DNA from: Staphylococcus kloosii
GTDB lineage: Bacteria > Bacillota > Bacilli > Staphylococcales > Staphylococcaceae
Direction: 5' to 3'
Assembly (NCBI RefSeq): GCF_003019255.1
Contig: NZ_CP027846.1
Location: 930,001 to 994,000, forward strand
DNA: 64,000 nucleotides
This document shows, piece by piece, positions 46,460 through 55,794 of this stretch; within the stretch, counting starts at the first letter, position 1, and each line of letters opens with the position of its first letter. The translations under genes and the position numbers were made by a program. A model generated the notes under the pieces. That model was given only the letters and a program-made list of their open reading frames with translations. It had not been told where the DNA came from and made no database searches.

Positions 46460-46819
46460 ATGATATTACGTTATTTAGCTAATGTTAAATTAGCGAAAGA
46501 ATTATTTAATGCAGCGCAACCTAAATTAAAAGGTGACCAATCAATGAAAGATACTTTTGTTGACGTTTTTGGTTTACCAGAAAAATCAGTACCATTAGCA
46601 GGAGCGCTTGAAGCATTAAGTGCATTATTCTTTGTATTAAGTTTCGCTAGTAAAAAATTATCTCGTTTAGGTTCATTATTAACAATCGCTGTTTTAGGTG
46701 TTGCAGCTTATAAACATTTTGAAGCTGGACATGGTAAAGAAGGCGCTAAACATGCACTTGACTTATCAGGTATGGCAGCACTTAGTTTCTTAGACACTTT
46801 CGATTGTAAAAATAAATAA
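46460..46819 (+). CDS. DoxX-like small membrane protein
   Basis: The 119-residue protein has a helical start and about three hydrophobic segments (about 48-64, 68-83 and 93-112). The layout, VPLAGALEALSALFFVLSF, resembles DoxX/DUF4267-type membrane proteins. The role is unknown; DoxX proteins are sometimes linked to redox balance. The ATG follows AAGGAGAG. It lies upstream of sarR, separated by a terminator. Confidence 0.68.
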   Translation: MILRYLANVKLAKELFNAAQPKLKGDQSMKDTFVDVFGLPEKSVPLAGALEALSALFFVLSFASKKLSRLGSLLTIAVLGVAAYKHFEAGHGKEGAKHALDLSGMAALSFLDTFDCKNK

Positions 46820-46853
46820 TCAATTACAGGATATGTTTCTTCCTGAAAAATAG

Positions 46854-46897
46854 AATGAAGGAAATCATACATAAATGATGTTCCTTCATTTTTTTTA
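46854..46897 (+). terminator. terminator after the DoxX-like gene
   Basis: AATGAAGGAAATCAT pairs with ATGATGTTCCTTCATT around a short loop and eight T residues follow. Confidence 0.87.
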
Positions 46898-47107
46898 GAT
46901 TTACAGTGTTTACATACATGAATTTTTATAACAATTTGAGATAACAGTTAAGTTAAATATGACGCATGAAATTGAATTACTATATTGTTTTTCAATATAT
47001 ATTGAATTTGTATGCTAAAGTGTTATAGAATAAATATTATAATATTTACAAAAATAATTATATTTTTAAGTATTGACATCTAAGACTAACACAACAGGAG
47101 TGATACT

Positions 47108-47458
47108 ATGGAAGAAAAAGCATTTACAACATTAGATGAACTTTTTACCATCAATCATCAAGTCAAATCTTTCTTTAAAATAATCAAAGATCAATTTAAA
47201 CTGAATTTTGAAGAAATATACATCTTGAATATTTTAAACAACTGCAGTGGTTATGAAGTGACGGCAAAGGAAATTGCTCAAAAAACCAATTTAAAACCCT
47301 ACTACATAACGAAAGCATTGCAAAAGTTAAAAGATATGGGTTATTTAGATAAAAAACGAAGTGAACATGATGAGAGAACAGTTATTGTATTTATAAGTAA
47401 TCAAGAAAAAGCTAAAATTGAATATACAATAAATGCTTTAAATAAACATTTTTATTAA
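47108..47458 (+). CDS. sarR: SarA family regulator SarR
   Basis: The 116-residue winged-helix protein matches SarR in length and in the block YYITKALQKLKDMGYLDKKRS followed by DERTVIVF. SarR binds sarA and agr promoters and tunes virulence and biofilm regulation in S. aureus. Residues 55-95 form the DNA-reading helix and the wing, with the DER motif conserved across the SarA family. The ATG follows CAGGAGTG. It is monocistronic with its own terminator. Confidence 0.85.
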   Translation: MEEKAFTTLDELFTINHQVKSFFKIIKDQFKLNFEEIYILNILNNCSGYEVTAKEIAQKTNLKPYYITKALQKLKDMGYLDKKRSEHDERTVIVFISNQEKAKIEYTINALNKHFY

Positions 47459-47481
47459 TTAGTAACTATACACCTACAATC

Positions 47482-47523
47482 AATTGCCGATAAAGTTCGA
47501 TACTTTATTGGCAATTTTTTTAT
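47482..47523 (+). terminator. terminator after sarR
   Basis: AATTGCC-ATAAAGT and ACTTTAT-GGCAATT pair with one wobble, followed by seven T residues. Confidence 0.87.
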
Positions 47524-47654
47524 TTGATAATAACTTTTAAACAAAATAAGACGAGTAATTTACCTAGTACAAAGTATTGAAGTCTTTTGTTTAATAATGT
47601 CGAGTGTTAAACTAAGAATGATTGAGTTAGATCATAATCAATGAGGTGAATAAT

Positions 47655-48806
47655 TTGAATACTTCCGCTATGATACATTCAGAAATACAACAAAAGTGGA
47701 TTAAGAAATTAGAAAATGTAAAAGAGCAATTTCAACAAAATGCTGATTATAATGATAAACATGCAGAATTTCCATATAATAATGTGCAATGGTTAATCGA
47801 TGAAGGATACACGCTAATTTCGCTACCTAAAAAATATGGTGGTGAAGGTGGCACAATAGAAGATATGGTTATATTACAAACTTATCTAGGTTCTATCGAT
47901 GGGGCAACTGCGCTTTCAATTGGTTGGCATATTAGTGTCGTTGGTCAACTATACGAACAACAACTATGGGAACAATCAATGCTAGATTCATTTGCAAAAG
48001 ATATAGTAGATGGTGCATTAGTAAATAGAGCCATTAGTGAAGCTGAGACGGGTAGCCCAACAAGAGGTGGAAGACCCGCGACGAATGCAACAGAGACTGA
48101 AGATGGCTATATTTTAAATGGTGTTAAAACATTTACATCAATGAGTAAACGATTGACGCACTTTATTGTAAGTGCCTACGATCAACACTCTGAACAAATT
48201 GGTTACTATCTTGTACATAAAGATACTGACGGCGTTGAAATAGCCAATAATTGGGATATGGTAGGTATGCGAGCTACAGAAAGTCATGATTTAGTACTTA
48301 ATAACGTGCATATTCCAAAAGAAAACTTTGTTGAAACAAGAGCTGCAGGAACAAAGAAACCAAATGGTTGGATTCTCCATATACCGAGTACGTATTTAGG
48401 TATTGCACAAGCGGCAAGAGACTACGCAATAGATTTTGCGAAAACATACAAGCCTAATAGTATCGATGGCACTATAGGTGAAATCGCGACGGTGCAACAA
48501 AATGTAGGGAAAATGGAATCTTTACTTTTATCTGCACGCCAATTTTTATGGAGTACAGCTATGCTTTACAATGACGATAATAACACTGCTAAAATATGGA
48601 ATGAAACGTCAGCAAGTAAAGTGTTAGTGATGAATCAAGGCTTGGAAGTTATTGATTTAGCTATGCGTATAGTAGGTGCCAAAAGTTTAGAAATGGACAG
48701 ACCATTACAACGTTACTATAGAGATATGCGAGCTGGCTTACACAATCCTCCTATGGAAGACATGGCTTACACAAATATCGCCAAATCTGTACTCGACTTA
48801 TTTTAA
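47655..48806 (+). CDS. acyl-CoA dehydrogenase family flavoprotein
   Basis: The 383-residue protein has the three-domain acyl-CoA dehydrogenase fold: helical N-terminus, beta domain (AISEAETGSP and GVKTFTSMSKRLTHFIVSA) and helical C-terminus. It resembles the YdbM/SfnB group, in which the substrate is not established and the usual catalytic glutamate varies. GTG at 47646 lies inside the ribosome binding site GAGGTG. TTG at 47655, 6 bases after it, is the better start. It is a single gene ending in a strong terminator. Confidence 0.85.
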   Translation: MNTSAMIHSEIQQKWIKKLENVKEQFQQNADYNDKHAEFPYNNVQWLIDEGYTLISLPKKYGGEGGTIEDMVILQTYLGSIDGATALSIGWHISVVGQLYEQQLWEQSMLDSFAKDIVDGALVNRAISEAETGSPTRGGRPATNATETEDGYILNGVKTFTSMSKRLTHFIVSAYDQHSEQIGYYLVHKDTDGVEIANNWDMVGMRATESHDLVLNNVHIPKENFVETRAAGTKKPNGWILHIPSTYLGIAQAARDYAIDFAKTYKPNSIDGTIGEIATVQQNVGKMESLLLSARQFLWSTAMLYNDDNNTAKIWNETSASKVLVMNQGLEVIDLAMRIVGAKSLEMDRPLQRYYRDMRAGLHNPPMEDMAYTNIAKSVLDLF

Positions 48807-48818
48807 TAATAATTTTAT

Positions 48819-48861
48819 GTAAAAAGCTTAAAAGCTAGTCATTAGTTTTTAAGCTTTTTTA
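48819..48861 (+). terminator. terminator after the acyl-CoA dehydrogenase gene
   Basis: AAAAAGCTTAAAA and TTTTTAAGCTTTTTT pair over a short AT-rich loop that contains GCTAGTCATTAG. Confidence 0.8.
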
Positions 48862-48961
48862 TGTGAAAAAAACAGTGTGTTTGAAGCAATTAAAAAATAT
48901 TGCAAAATTCTATAAATTTATATTGTAAAAGTAGGAATAATTTTTTATAATGAATTGGTAC

Positions 48962-48976
48962 TGATAATCATTTTCA
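48962..48976 (+). promoter_or_regulatory. Fur box of the fhuD-like gene
   Basis: TGATAATCATTTTCA matches 14 of 15 positions of the 7-1-7 Fur consensus TGATAATNATTATCA. It ends 14 bases before the start codon, so iron repression is predicted. Confidence 0.82.
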
Positions 48977-48990
48977 ATGGAGGCTAGTTT

Positions 48991-49892
48991 ATGAAAAAAT
49001 TATTATTGCCGTTAATTGCTCTAGTACTTATTCTTGCTGCATGTGGTAATAAAAAAGATAGTGACGATAAAAGCAAAAAAGAGGCTACAAAATCATATAC
49101 ATTAGATAGTGGTAAGAAAATAGATATACCTAAAGATCCAAAACGTATTGCTGCTGTTGCACCTACATACGCGCCTGGTCTTAAATATTTAGGAGCTAAC
49201 CTTGTCGCGGTAAGTAACCAAGTAGATCAAAGTAGTGTTATTAAAGATAAATTTAAAGGTGTTACAAGAATTGGGGACAATGATGTAGAAAAGGTAGCAA
49301 AAGAAAAACCTGATTTAATCATTGTATATTCTACAGATAAAAATATCAAAAGATTGCACCAACTATAGTGTTCGACTTTAATAAACATAAATACTTAGAA
49401 CAACAAAAAGAGTTAGCTAAAATCGTTGGCAAAGAAAAAGAAGAACAAAAATGGGAAAAAGATTGGAAAGCCAAAACTAAATCTGACGCAGCAGAAATTA
49501 AATCACATATCGGTAAAGATGCAACGGTATCAATTTTCGATGAGTTCGATAAAAAACTTTACACTTATGGAGATAACTGGGGCAGAGGCGGCGAAGTATT
49601 ATATCAAGCCTTTGGATTAAAAATGCCAACTAAACTTGAAGAATTAACGAAAAAAGAAGGTTGGGCAGAAGTTAAACAAGAAAAACTTGGTGATTACGCT
49701 GGCGATTACATTGTGTCAACAAGACAAGGTAAAGCTAAACCAAGTTATGAATCAACAGACTTATGGAAAAATTTACCTGCAGTTAAACAAGGTAAAGTTG
49801 TTAATGTAGATGCAACATCATATTGGTATAACGATCCATATACTTTAGATTTCATGCGTAAAGACTTAAAGAAAAAATTATTAGAAAAATAA
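48991..49892 (+). pseudogene. fhuD2: frameshifted ferric-hydroxamate siderophore-binding lipoprotein (FhuD2-like)
   Basis: Two adjacent frames together give an almost full-length FhuD2-like protein. The first (48991-49368) has a lipoprotein signal with C18 in LAACG and the N-terminal lobe up to YSTDKNIK. The second continues from about 49353 with IAPTIVFDFNKHKYLEQQ to the end at 49892. The break is at AATATCAAAAGATTG (49347-49361). In S. aureus FhuD2 the joint reads DIKKYQKVAPT. Duplicating the 10-base AATATCAAAA restores NIKKYQKIAPT in frame, so the lesion looks like loss of one copy of a 10-bp direct repeat. A Fur box precedes the gene. As written, no complete receptor is made. Confidence 0.88.
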
Positions 49893-49978
49893 AATAACAT
49901 AAATGATTTATCAGTGAATGGTTTTAAAGGGAAAGGTAACTAACTATCAGGGACATAAATGGCTCTGATTAAACATGA

Positions 49979-50021
49979 ACGTCAATTTCTAACGTATCTA
50001 CGTTGAAATTGACGTTTTTTA
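49979..50021 (+). terminator. terminator after the fhuD-like gene
   Basis: ACGTCAATTTCTAACG pairs with CGTTGAAATTGACGT, followed by six T residues. Confidence 0.88.
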
Positions 50022-50117
50022 ATACCTAATTTTTTATTTGAGGCAAAAAGAATAATATGTAGTGAAAAGGTTATTAATGCTATTGGTAAAAAAGGAAGAG
50101 TAATATGTAAAAAAAAT

Positions 50118-50150
50118 AATGTTAACTATGTGTTATTAAAAGTTAACATT
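50118..50150. promoter_or_regulatory. BirA operator before bioY
   Basis: AATGTTAAC (50118-50126) and GTTAACATT (50142-50150) form a perfect 9-bp inverted repeat with a 15-base spacer, the form of Gram-positive BirA boxes. It overlaps TTATTA (50133-50138), which with TATAAT (50156-50161) and 17-base spacing forms the promoter. Confidence 0.85.
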
Positions 50151-50186
50151 TGTGGTATAATTTTGCTCATGTGAGGAGGAATGGAT

Positions 50187-50735
50187 ATGTCCACAAAGAA
50201 TTTAGTGTATACGGCATTAATGACTGCGATAATTGCAGTGATGGGAGTTATACCTTCAATACCACTTCCTTTTATGCCTGTACCTATAGTTTTTCAAAAT
50301 ACAGGTATTTTCTTAGCAGGTATTTTGTTAGGTAGAAAATATGGAACGATCAGTGTCATTGTGTTTTTATTACTTGTAGCAACAGGATTACCGCTATTAT
50401 CAGGCGGTAGAGGTGGTATAGGCGTATTTGTAGGGCCTTCTGCCGGTTTCTTATTCTTATATCCGGTTGTAGCATTTTTAATCGGCTTAGTAAGAGATAA
50501 ATATTTCGACAAAATTAACTTTATAGTATTAATAGTGACAACATTATTGATTGGCGTCTTATTACTTGATATAGTAGGAACAATAATAATGGGTCTCATT
50601 ACAAACTTACCGATTTCTAAAGCAATTAGTTTGTCGTTTGTCTTTATGCCTGGTGACATTATAAAAGCGATTTTAGCGAGTATTATTGGTAATGTGATGT
50701 TAAATCATAGTAGATTTAAGCAATTAATGAAGTAA
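50187..50735 (+). CDS. bioY: biotin transporter substrate-binding protein BioY
   Basis: The 182-residue S component has six membrane helices and BioY motifs LPFMPVPIVFQNTGIFLAG and GGRGGIGVFVGPSAGFLF. It binds biotin and works with an energy-coupling (ECF) module encoded elsewhere. ATG at 50187 is well placed after GAGGAGG; an ATG at 50181 is too close. The BirA operator over its promoter means repression when biotin is plentiful. Confidence 0.93.
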   Translation: MSTKNLVYTALMTAIIAVMGVIPSIPLPFMPVPIVFQNTGIFLAGILLGRKYGTISVIVFLLLVATGLPLLSGGRGGIGVFVGPSAGFLFLYPVVAFLIGLVRDKYFDKINFIVLIVTTLLIGVLLLDIVGTIIMGLITNLPISKAISLSFVFMPGDIIKAILASIIGNVMLNHSRFKQLMK

Positions 50736-50768
50736 TCTCAAAAATTGCTTTGAAAGGAATTATATTCT

Positions 50769-51524
50769 ATGAGTAATGTAACGATGCGTAATATTTATCA
50801 ATCTGGTCAATTGAAAATGGAAGACGACAATAAATTAATTTATTTAACACCTAGTGAACCAATAGTTTATGTTTCAAACTATTGGATATATAAACAAATG
50901 CCTTCTGTAAAACAGTGGGTCAATGATATTGAAACACAATCGACGATGCATAAAGCACAAGGGTCTAATCATTTATCATTTACCTTTCCTGAAAATGAAA
51001 CACCTGATGACCAATTACTTAAAGAAATTAAAGATAAAGACTTTGAACTAAGTTACTTAGAACTTTATGCAATTAGCCCAGAAGAATTAAATTTTAATAC
51101 TACGATTGATATAGATGTTCAATTTGTTACGCAAGATAACATAGAAGATTATTTGAGTATTCATCAAGTTTTTGCCAAACCTTTTGGCGATGATTACCTT
51201 CAACAAAGCACTGAAATCATTCGGGATCAATTTGTTGATGATAATAAAGATAGAATTATTGCATATAAAGGTACGATTCCAGTTGGTATTATGGACTTAA
51301 TCAAAAGTGAGGATACGATAGAGATTGATGGTTTTGGTGTTTTACCAGATTTTCAACGACAAGGTATAGGCGAAGTTATGCAAAGTTTTGTTGCCACAGT
51401 TGCTAATAATAGAACGATAATATTAGTGGCTGACGGCGAAGATACTGCAAAAGATATGTATTTAAAACAAGGCTATGTCTACATAAGTTATAGTTACAAC
51501 GTGCTTAAAGAACACATAAATTAA
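50769..51524 (+). CDS. GNAT family N-acetyltransferase
   Basis: The 251-residue protein has a divergent N-terminal half and a C-terminal GNAT domain (about 115-245) with the acetyl-CoA loop FQRQGIGEVM. The substrate is unknown. It begins 33 bases after bioY behind AAAGGAAT with no terminator between, so it may be co-transcribed with bioY and repressed by BirA. A strong hairpin follows. Confidence 0.83.
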   Translation: MSNVTMRNIYQSGQLKMEDDNKLIYLTPSEPIVYVSNYWIYKQMPSVKQWVNDIETQSTMHKAQGSNHLSFTFPENETPDDQLLKEIKDKDFELSYLELYAISPEELNFNTTIDIDVQFVTQDNIEDYLSIHQVFAKPFGDDYLQQSTEIIRDQFVDDNKDRIIAYKGTIPVGIMDLIKSEDTIEIDGFGVLPDFQRQGIGEVMQSFVATVANNRTIILVADGEDTAKDMYLKQGYVYISYSYNVLKEHIN

Positions 51525-51526
51525 AG

Positions 51527-51575
51527 AAAAGCTGTTAATACTTCTATCAATAGAAGTATTAACAGCTTTTTATGC
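51527..51575. terminator. bidirectional terminator overlapping the fdhD end
   Basis: AAAAGCTGTTAATACTTCT and AGAAGTATTAACAGCTTTT enclose ATCAAT. The right arm overlaps the last codons of fdhD, which stops at 51559. Confidence 0.88.
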
Positions 51576-52350
51576 GTTCGGGATGACTGTATACATTAAA
51601 GTTGCCATCACGTATAAAACCTATAGCAGTTATATTTAAATCGTCAGCTAATTGGACGGCTAAAGTAGTTGGAGCAGATTTTGACAAAATAACTCCAACT
51701 CCGATTTTAGCAGCTTTTATTAATATTTCTGACGATATTCTACCACTAAAAATCAGTACTTTATCGCGTACTGGAATATGATTTTTAATACAATAGCCAT
51801 ATAATTTATCTAACGCATTATGTCTACCAATATCTTGTCTATGTTCAAAGAAATCTTGGCCGTCACTGATTGCGCCATTGTGCAAACCACCTGTTTGTTT
51901 AAATAGGGCACTGGCGTTTTGAAGTTGAGACATCATCGAAAGAATTTGTTCAGGATTTAACGTAATTTTAGACATTGATGTTTTAGCTATCGCAGCATCA
52001 TTTTGAAAATAAAACTCTCTACTTTTACCACAACAAGATGCAATCATACGCTTTGTAGAATATTGAAATCTGGTACCTAGTTGTTTTGTTAATTCTACAT
52101 GAGCAAATCCTTTACTATCGTCAATTTGTAATGATTTTAACTCATTATATTTTAAGATGGCACCTTCAGACGCTAGAAATCCTAAAGTTAATTCTTCCAT
52201 ATTATTTGGGCTACAAATAACTGTAGCAAATTCTTCACCATTGACCATTATCGTTAATGGAAATTCTGTGACGTAACTATCTTGCGTATTTACTAATTCA
52301 CCATTTTCATAGCGTACAATAGGTTGGTCTTTTAAAACATCCTCATTCAT
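51559..52350 (-). CDS. fdhD: formate dehydrogenase accessory sulfurtransferase FdhD
   Basis: The 263-residue protein carries sulfur from a cysteine desulfurase to the molybdenum cofactor, which FdhA needs for activity. The cysteine loop reads MIASCCGKSRE; conserved blocks GLHNGAIS, EDIGRHNALDKL-like HRQDIGRHNALDKLYG, and FSGRISSEILIKAAK are present. ATG at 52350 is preceded by AAAGGAG; TTG three codons upstream is less likely. It lies about 17 kb from fdhA but near the molybdate and cofactor genes. Confidence 0.94.
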   Translation of the reverse strand: MNEDVLKDQPIVRYENGELVNTQDSYVTEFPLTIMVNGEEFATVICSPNNMEELTLGFLASEGAILKYNELKSLQIDDSKGFAHVELTKQLGTRFQYSTKRMIASCCGKSREFYFQNDAAIAKTSMSKITLNPEQILSMMSQLQNASALFKQTGGLHNGAISDGQDFFEHRQDIGRHNALDKLYGYCIKNHIPVRDKVLIFSGRISSEILIKAAKIGVGVILSKSAPTTLAVQLADDLNITAIGFIRDGNFNVYSHPERIKSC

Positions 52351-52442
52351 GTGACCCAACTCCTTTTTATCTTAATTATTATTTTATCGTACATTTCAAA
52401 CTAGATAAATGATTAGGTGTTAGCTAAGAAAATAAAAATATG

Positions 52443-52500
52443 TTGTAACATCATGTGAGTAAACTATAATAGAAGTAAATAAGTAAACATAAGTAAACAA
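52443..52500 (+). promoter_or_regulatory. galR promoter with repeated AGTAAAC half-sites
   Basis: TTGTAA (52443-52448) and TATAAT (52465-52470), 16 bases apart, form the promoter. GAGTAAAC (52457), AAGTAAAT (52473), AAGTAAAC (52481) and AAGTAAAC (52491) overlap and follow the -10 box. The same half-site occurs before galK, so these are likely GalR binding sites (autoregulation). Confidence 0.6.
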
Positions 52501-52505
52501 AGTGA

Positions 52506-53519
<1,014 letters not shown>

Positions 53520-53527
53520 TAAAATAT

Positions 53528-53572
53528 TGACAGGTTAATAAGTAAACAAGTAAACTTTAATTGTGTTTACTA
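53528..53572 (+). promoter_or_regulatory. galK promoter and GalR operator
   Basis: TTGACA at 53528-53533 is a perfect -35 box. AAGTAAAC occurs twice in tandem (53541-53548 and 53549-53556), and the second copy forms an inverted pair with GTTTACT at 53566-53572. The operator would cover the -10 region (TAAACT, 53552-53557). Confidence 0.65.
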
Positions 53573-53604
53573 TTCGTAATTTAAAAAATTAAGGGGTGGG
53601 AGAA

Positions 53605-54768
53605 ATGTTAGAATCTATAAAGACTAAGTTTGCAACAATTTTTGACTCTGAACCGACACATTATGCATTTGCTCCGGGAAGAATTAATCTTATTGGCGAG
53701 CATACTGATTATAATGGAGGATATGTATTTCCAGCAGCAATAGAATTAGGAACTTATGGTTTAGCACGTAAACGTGAAGATAATAAAATTAATGTTTACT
53801 CTTTGAATTTTGAAGAAAAAGGAATTATTTCTTTTGACTTAAATAACCTAGCTTATGATGAAAATCATGATTGGGCTAACTATGTAAAAGGCGTTATTAA
53901 ATATTTAGTAGCTTCATTTCCGTCTATTAATCAAGGCTTTGACATTGTATACGAAGGCAATATACCTAATGGTGCAAGTTTATCATCATCCGCTTCAATA
54001 GAACTTGTCAGTGGTTGGCTTATTAAAAGTTTATTTGATCTTGAGCTTGATAGATTAACTTTAGTGAAAATTGGACAAAAAGTTGAGAATAACTATATTG
54101 GTGTTAATTCTGGAATTATGGATCAATTTGTAATTGGTCTAGGTAAAAGTGAACACGCCATATTACTTGATACAGGTACTTTAAAATATGATTATGTACC
54201 GGCTTATTTTGGAGACTATGTTATTTCAATTATGAACACTAATAAGCGTCGTTCATTAACGGAGTCTAAATATAACGAGCGTCGTGCCGAGTGTGAAGCA
54301 GCATTAGCATCGTTACAACAAGAACTTACGATTGAACATTTATGTGATATTGATGTAGCTACATTTGAGCGTTATCAATATTTAATAGACAATGCTACTA
54401 ATCTGAAGAGGGCGCGTCATGCGATTAGCGAAAATGAAAGAACAAAACAAGCACATGAGATGTTGTCGAACAATCAATTTACTGCATTTGGTCAACTGCT
54501 AAATGACTCGCATGAATCATTGAAAAATGATTATGAAGTGACAGGGTTAGAATTAGACACGTTAGCTGAAACTGCACAATCTATTGATGGCGTTTTAGGT
54601 GCAAGAATGACTGGCGCAGGTTTTGCAGGTTGTGCCATTGCTTTAGTACATAAAGATAGTGTTAAAGCGCTAGAACAAGAAGTTACTGCAACTTATACAG
54701 AGAAAATTGGTTATGCACCATCGTTTTATCATGTGAATATCAGTGATGGCGTTAAAAGTTTAAATTAA
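53605..54768 (+). CDS. galK: galactokinase
   Basis: The 387-residue GHMP kinase phosphorylates galactose to galactose-1-phosphate. The galactokinase signature GRINLIGEHTDYNGGYVFP is near residue 26, the ATP loop is PNGASLSSSASIE, and the third motif is RMTGAGFAGCAIAL. ATG at 53605 follows GGGGTGGGAG. It leads galKET, 24 bases before galE. Confidence 0.96.
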   Translation: MLESIKTKFATIFDSEPTHYAFAPGRINLIGEHTDYNGGYVFPAAIELGTYGLARKREDNKINVYSLNFEEKGIISFDLNNLAYDENHDWANYVKGVIKYLVASFPSINQGFDIVYEGNIPNGASLSSSASIELVSGWLIKSLFDLELDRLTLVKIGQKVENNYIGVNSGIMDQFVIGLGKSEHAILLDTGTLKYDYVPAYFGDYVISIMNTNKRRSLTESKYNERRAECEAALASLQQELTIEHLCDIDVATFERYQYLIDNATNLKRARHAISENERTKQAHEMLSNNQFTAFGQLLNDSHESLKNDYEVTGLELDTLAETAQSIDGVLGARMTGAGFAGCAIALVHKDSVKALEQEVTATYTEKIGYAPSFYHVNISDGVKSLN

Positions 54769-54792
54769 TTTATTAGTGAGAGGAAGATTAAT

Positions 54793-55791
54793 ATGTCAGT
54801 ACTAGTACTAGGCGGAGCAGGCTATATTGGTAGCCATTGTGTACATCAACTTATAGAAAAAGGCTATGATGTTGTCGTTATCGATAATTTAGGTACAGGA
54901 CATAAAGCATCGGTTAATGTGCAGGCTCGATTTTATGAAGGCGATATTAGAGACAAAGCATTTTTAGATGAAGTGTTTAATAAAGAAAATATCGAGGGCG
55001 TGTTCCATTTTTGTGCTTACTCATTAGTTGGAGAATCTGTCGAAAAACCACTAACTTATTTCAATAATAATATTCATGGATTACAAACATTATTAGAGGT
55101 TATGTACGATCATAATGTGAATAAAATCATTTTTTCATCAACTGCAGCAGTGTACGGAGAACCAAATTCAATTCCTATTAAAGAAGATGATACGACTAAT
55201 CCTACTAGCCCTTATGGGGAAAGTAAGTTAGTTATGGAGAAAATGATGCGTTGGTGTCATGAAGCGTATGGTATTAATTTTGCGGCATTACGTTACTTTA
55301 ATGTGGCAGGTGCTAATCCAGATGGCACTATTGGTGAAGACCATAGACCCGAAACGCATTTAATACCTATCGTTTTACAAGTTGCTCTCGGACAACGTGA
55401 TAATTTAACAGTATTTGGCGATGATTACAATACGCCAGATGGGTCATGTATTAGAGATTATTTACACGTTGAAGATTTAATAGCAGCACATATTCTTGCT
55501 TTTGATTATTTGAAAAATGGCGGTGCTTCAGGCGCATTTAATTTAGGCAGCAGTCAAGGATATTCAGTATTTGAAATATTAGAAGCGGCGCGTGAGGTAA
55601 CAGGAGAAGAGATTAAAGCTGAAGTCGGTAAAAGAAGAGCAGGCGATCCAGGTACATTAGTTGCATCAAGTGATAAAGCTAAATCATTGTTAGGTTGGAT
55701 TCCACAACATGACGATATTAAAGAAATCATACAAGATGCATGGAAATGGCATCAATCTCACCCACATGGCTACAAACAGGAAGAAGGTTAA
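54793..55791 (+). CDS. galE: UDP-glucose 4-epimerase
   Basis: The 332-residue SDR-type enzyme interconverts UDP-galactose and UDP-glucose. It has the NAD motif GGAGYIGSH (7-15), the catalytic YGESK (Y-x3-K), and the sugar-nucleotide block [12 protein letters not shown]. It lies 3 bases before galT, so the two are tightly linked. Confidence 0.96.
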   Translation: MSVLVLGGAGYIGSHCVHQLIEKGYDVVVIDNLGTGHKASVNVQARFYEGDIRDKAFLDEVFNKENIEGVFHFCAYSLVGESVEKPLTYFNNNIHGLQTLLEVMYDHNVNKIIFSSTAAVYGEPNSIPIKEDDTTNPTSPYGESKLVMEKMMRWCHEAYGINFAALRYFNVAGANPDGTIGEDHRPETHLIPIVLQVALGQRDNLTVFGDDYNTPDGSCIRDYLHVEDLIAAHILAFDYLKNGGASGAFNLGSSQGYSVFEILEAAREVTGEEIKAEVGKRRAGDPGTLVASSDKAKSLLGWIPQHDDIKEIIQDAWKWHQSHPHGYKQEEG

Positions 55792-55794
55792 GCA

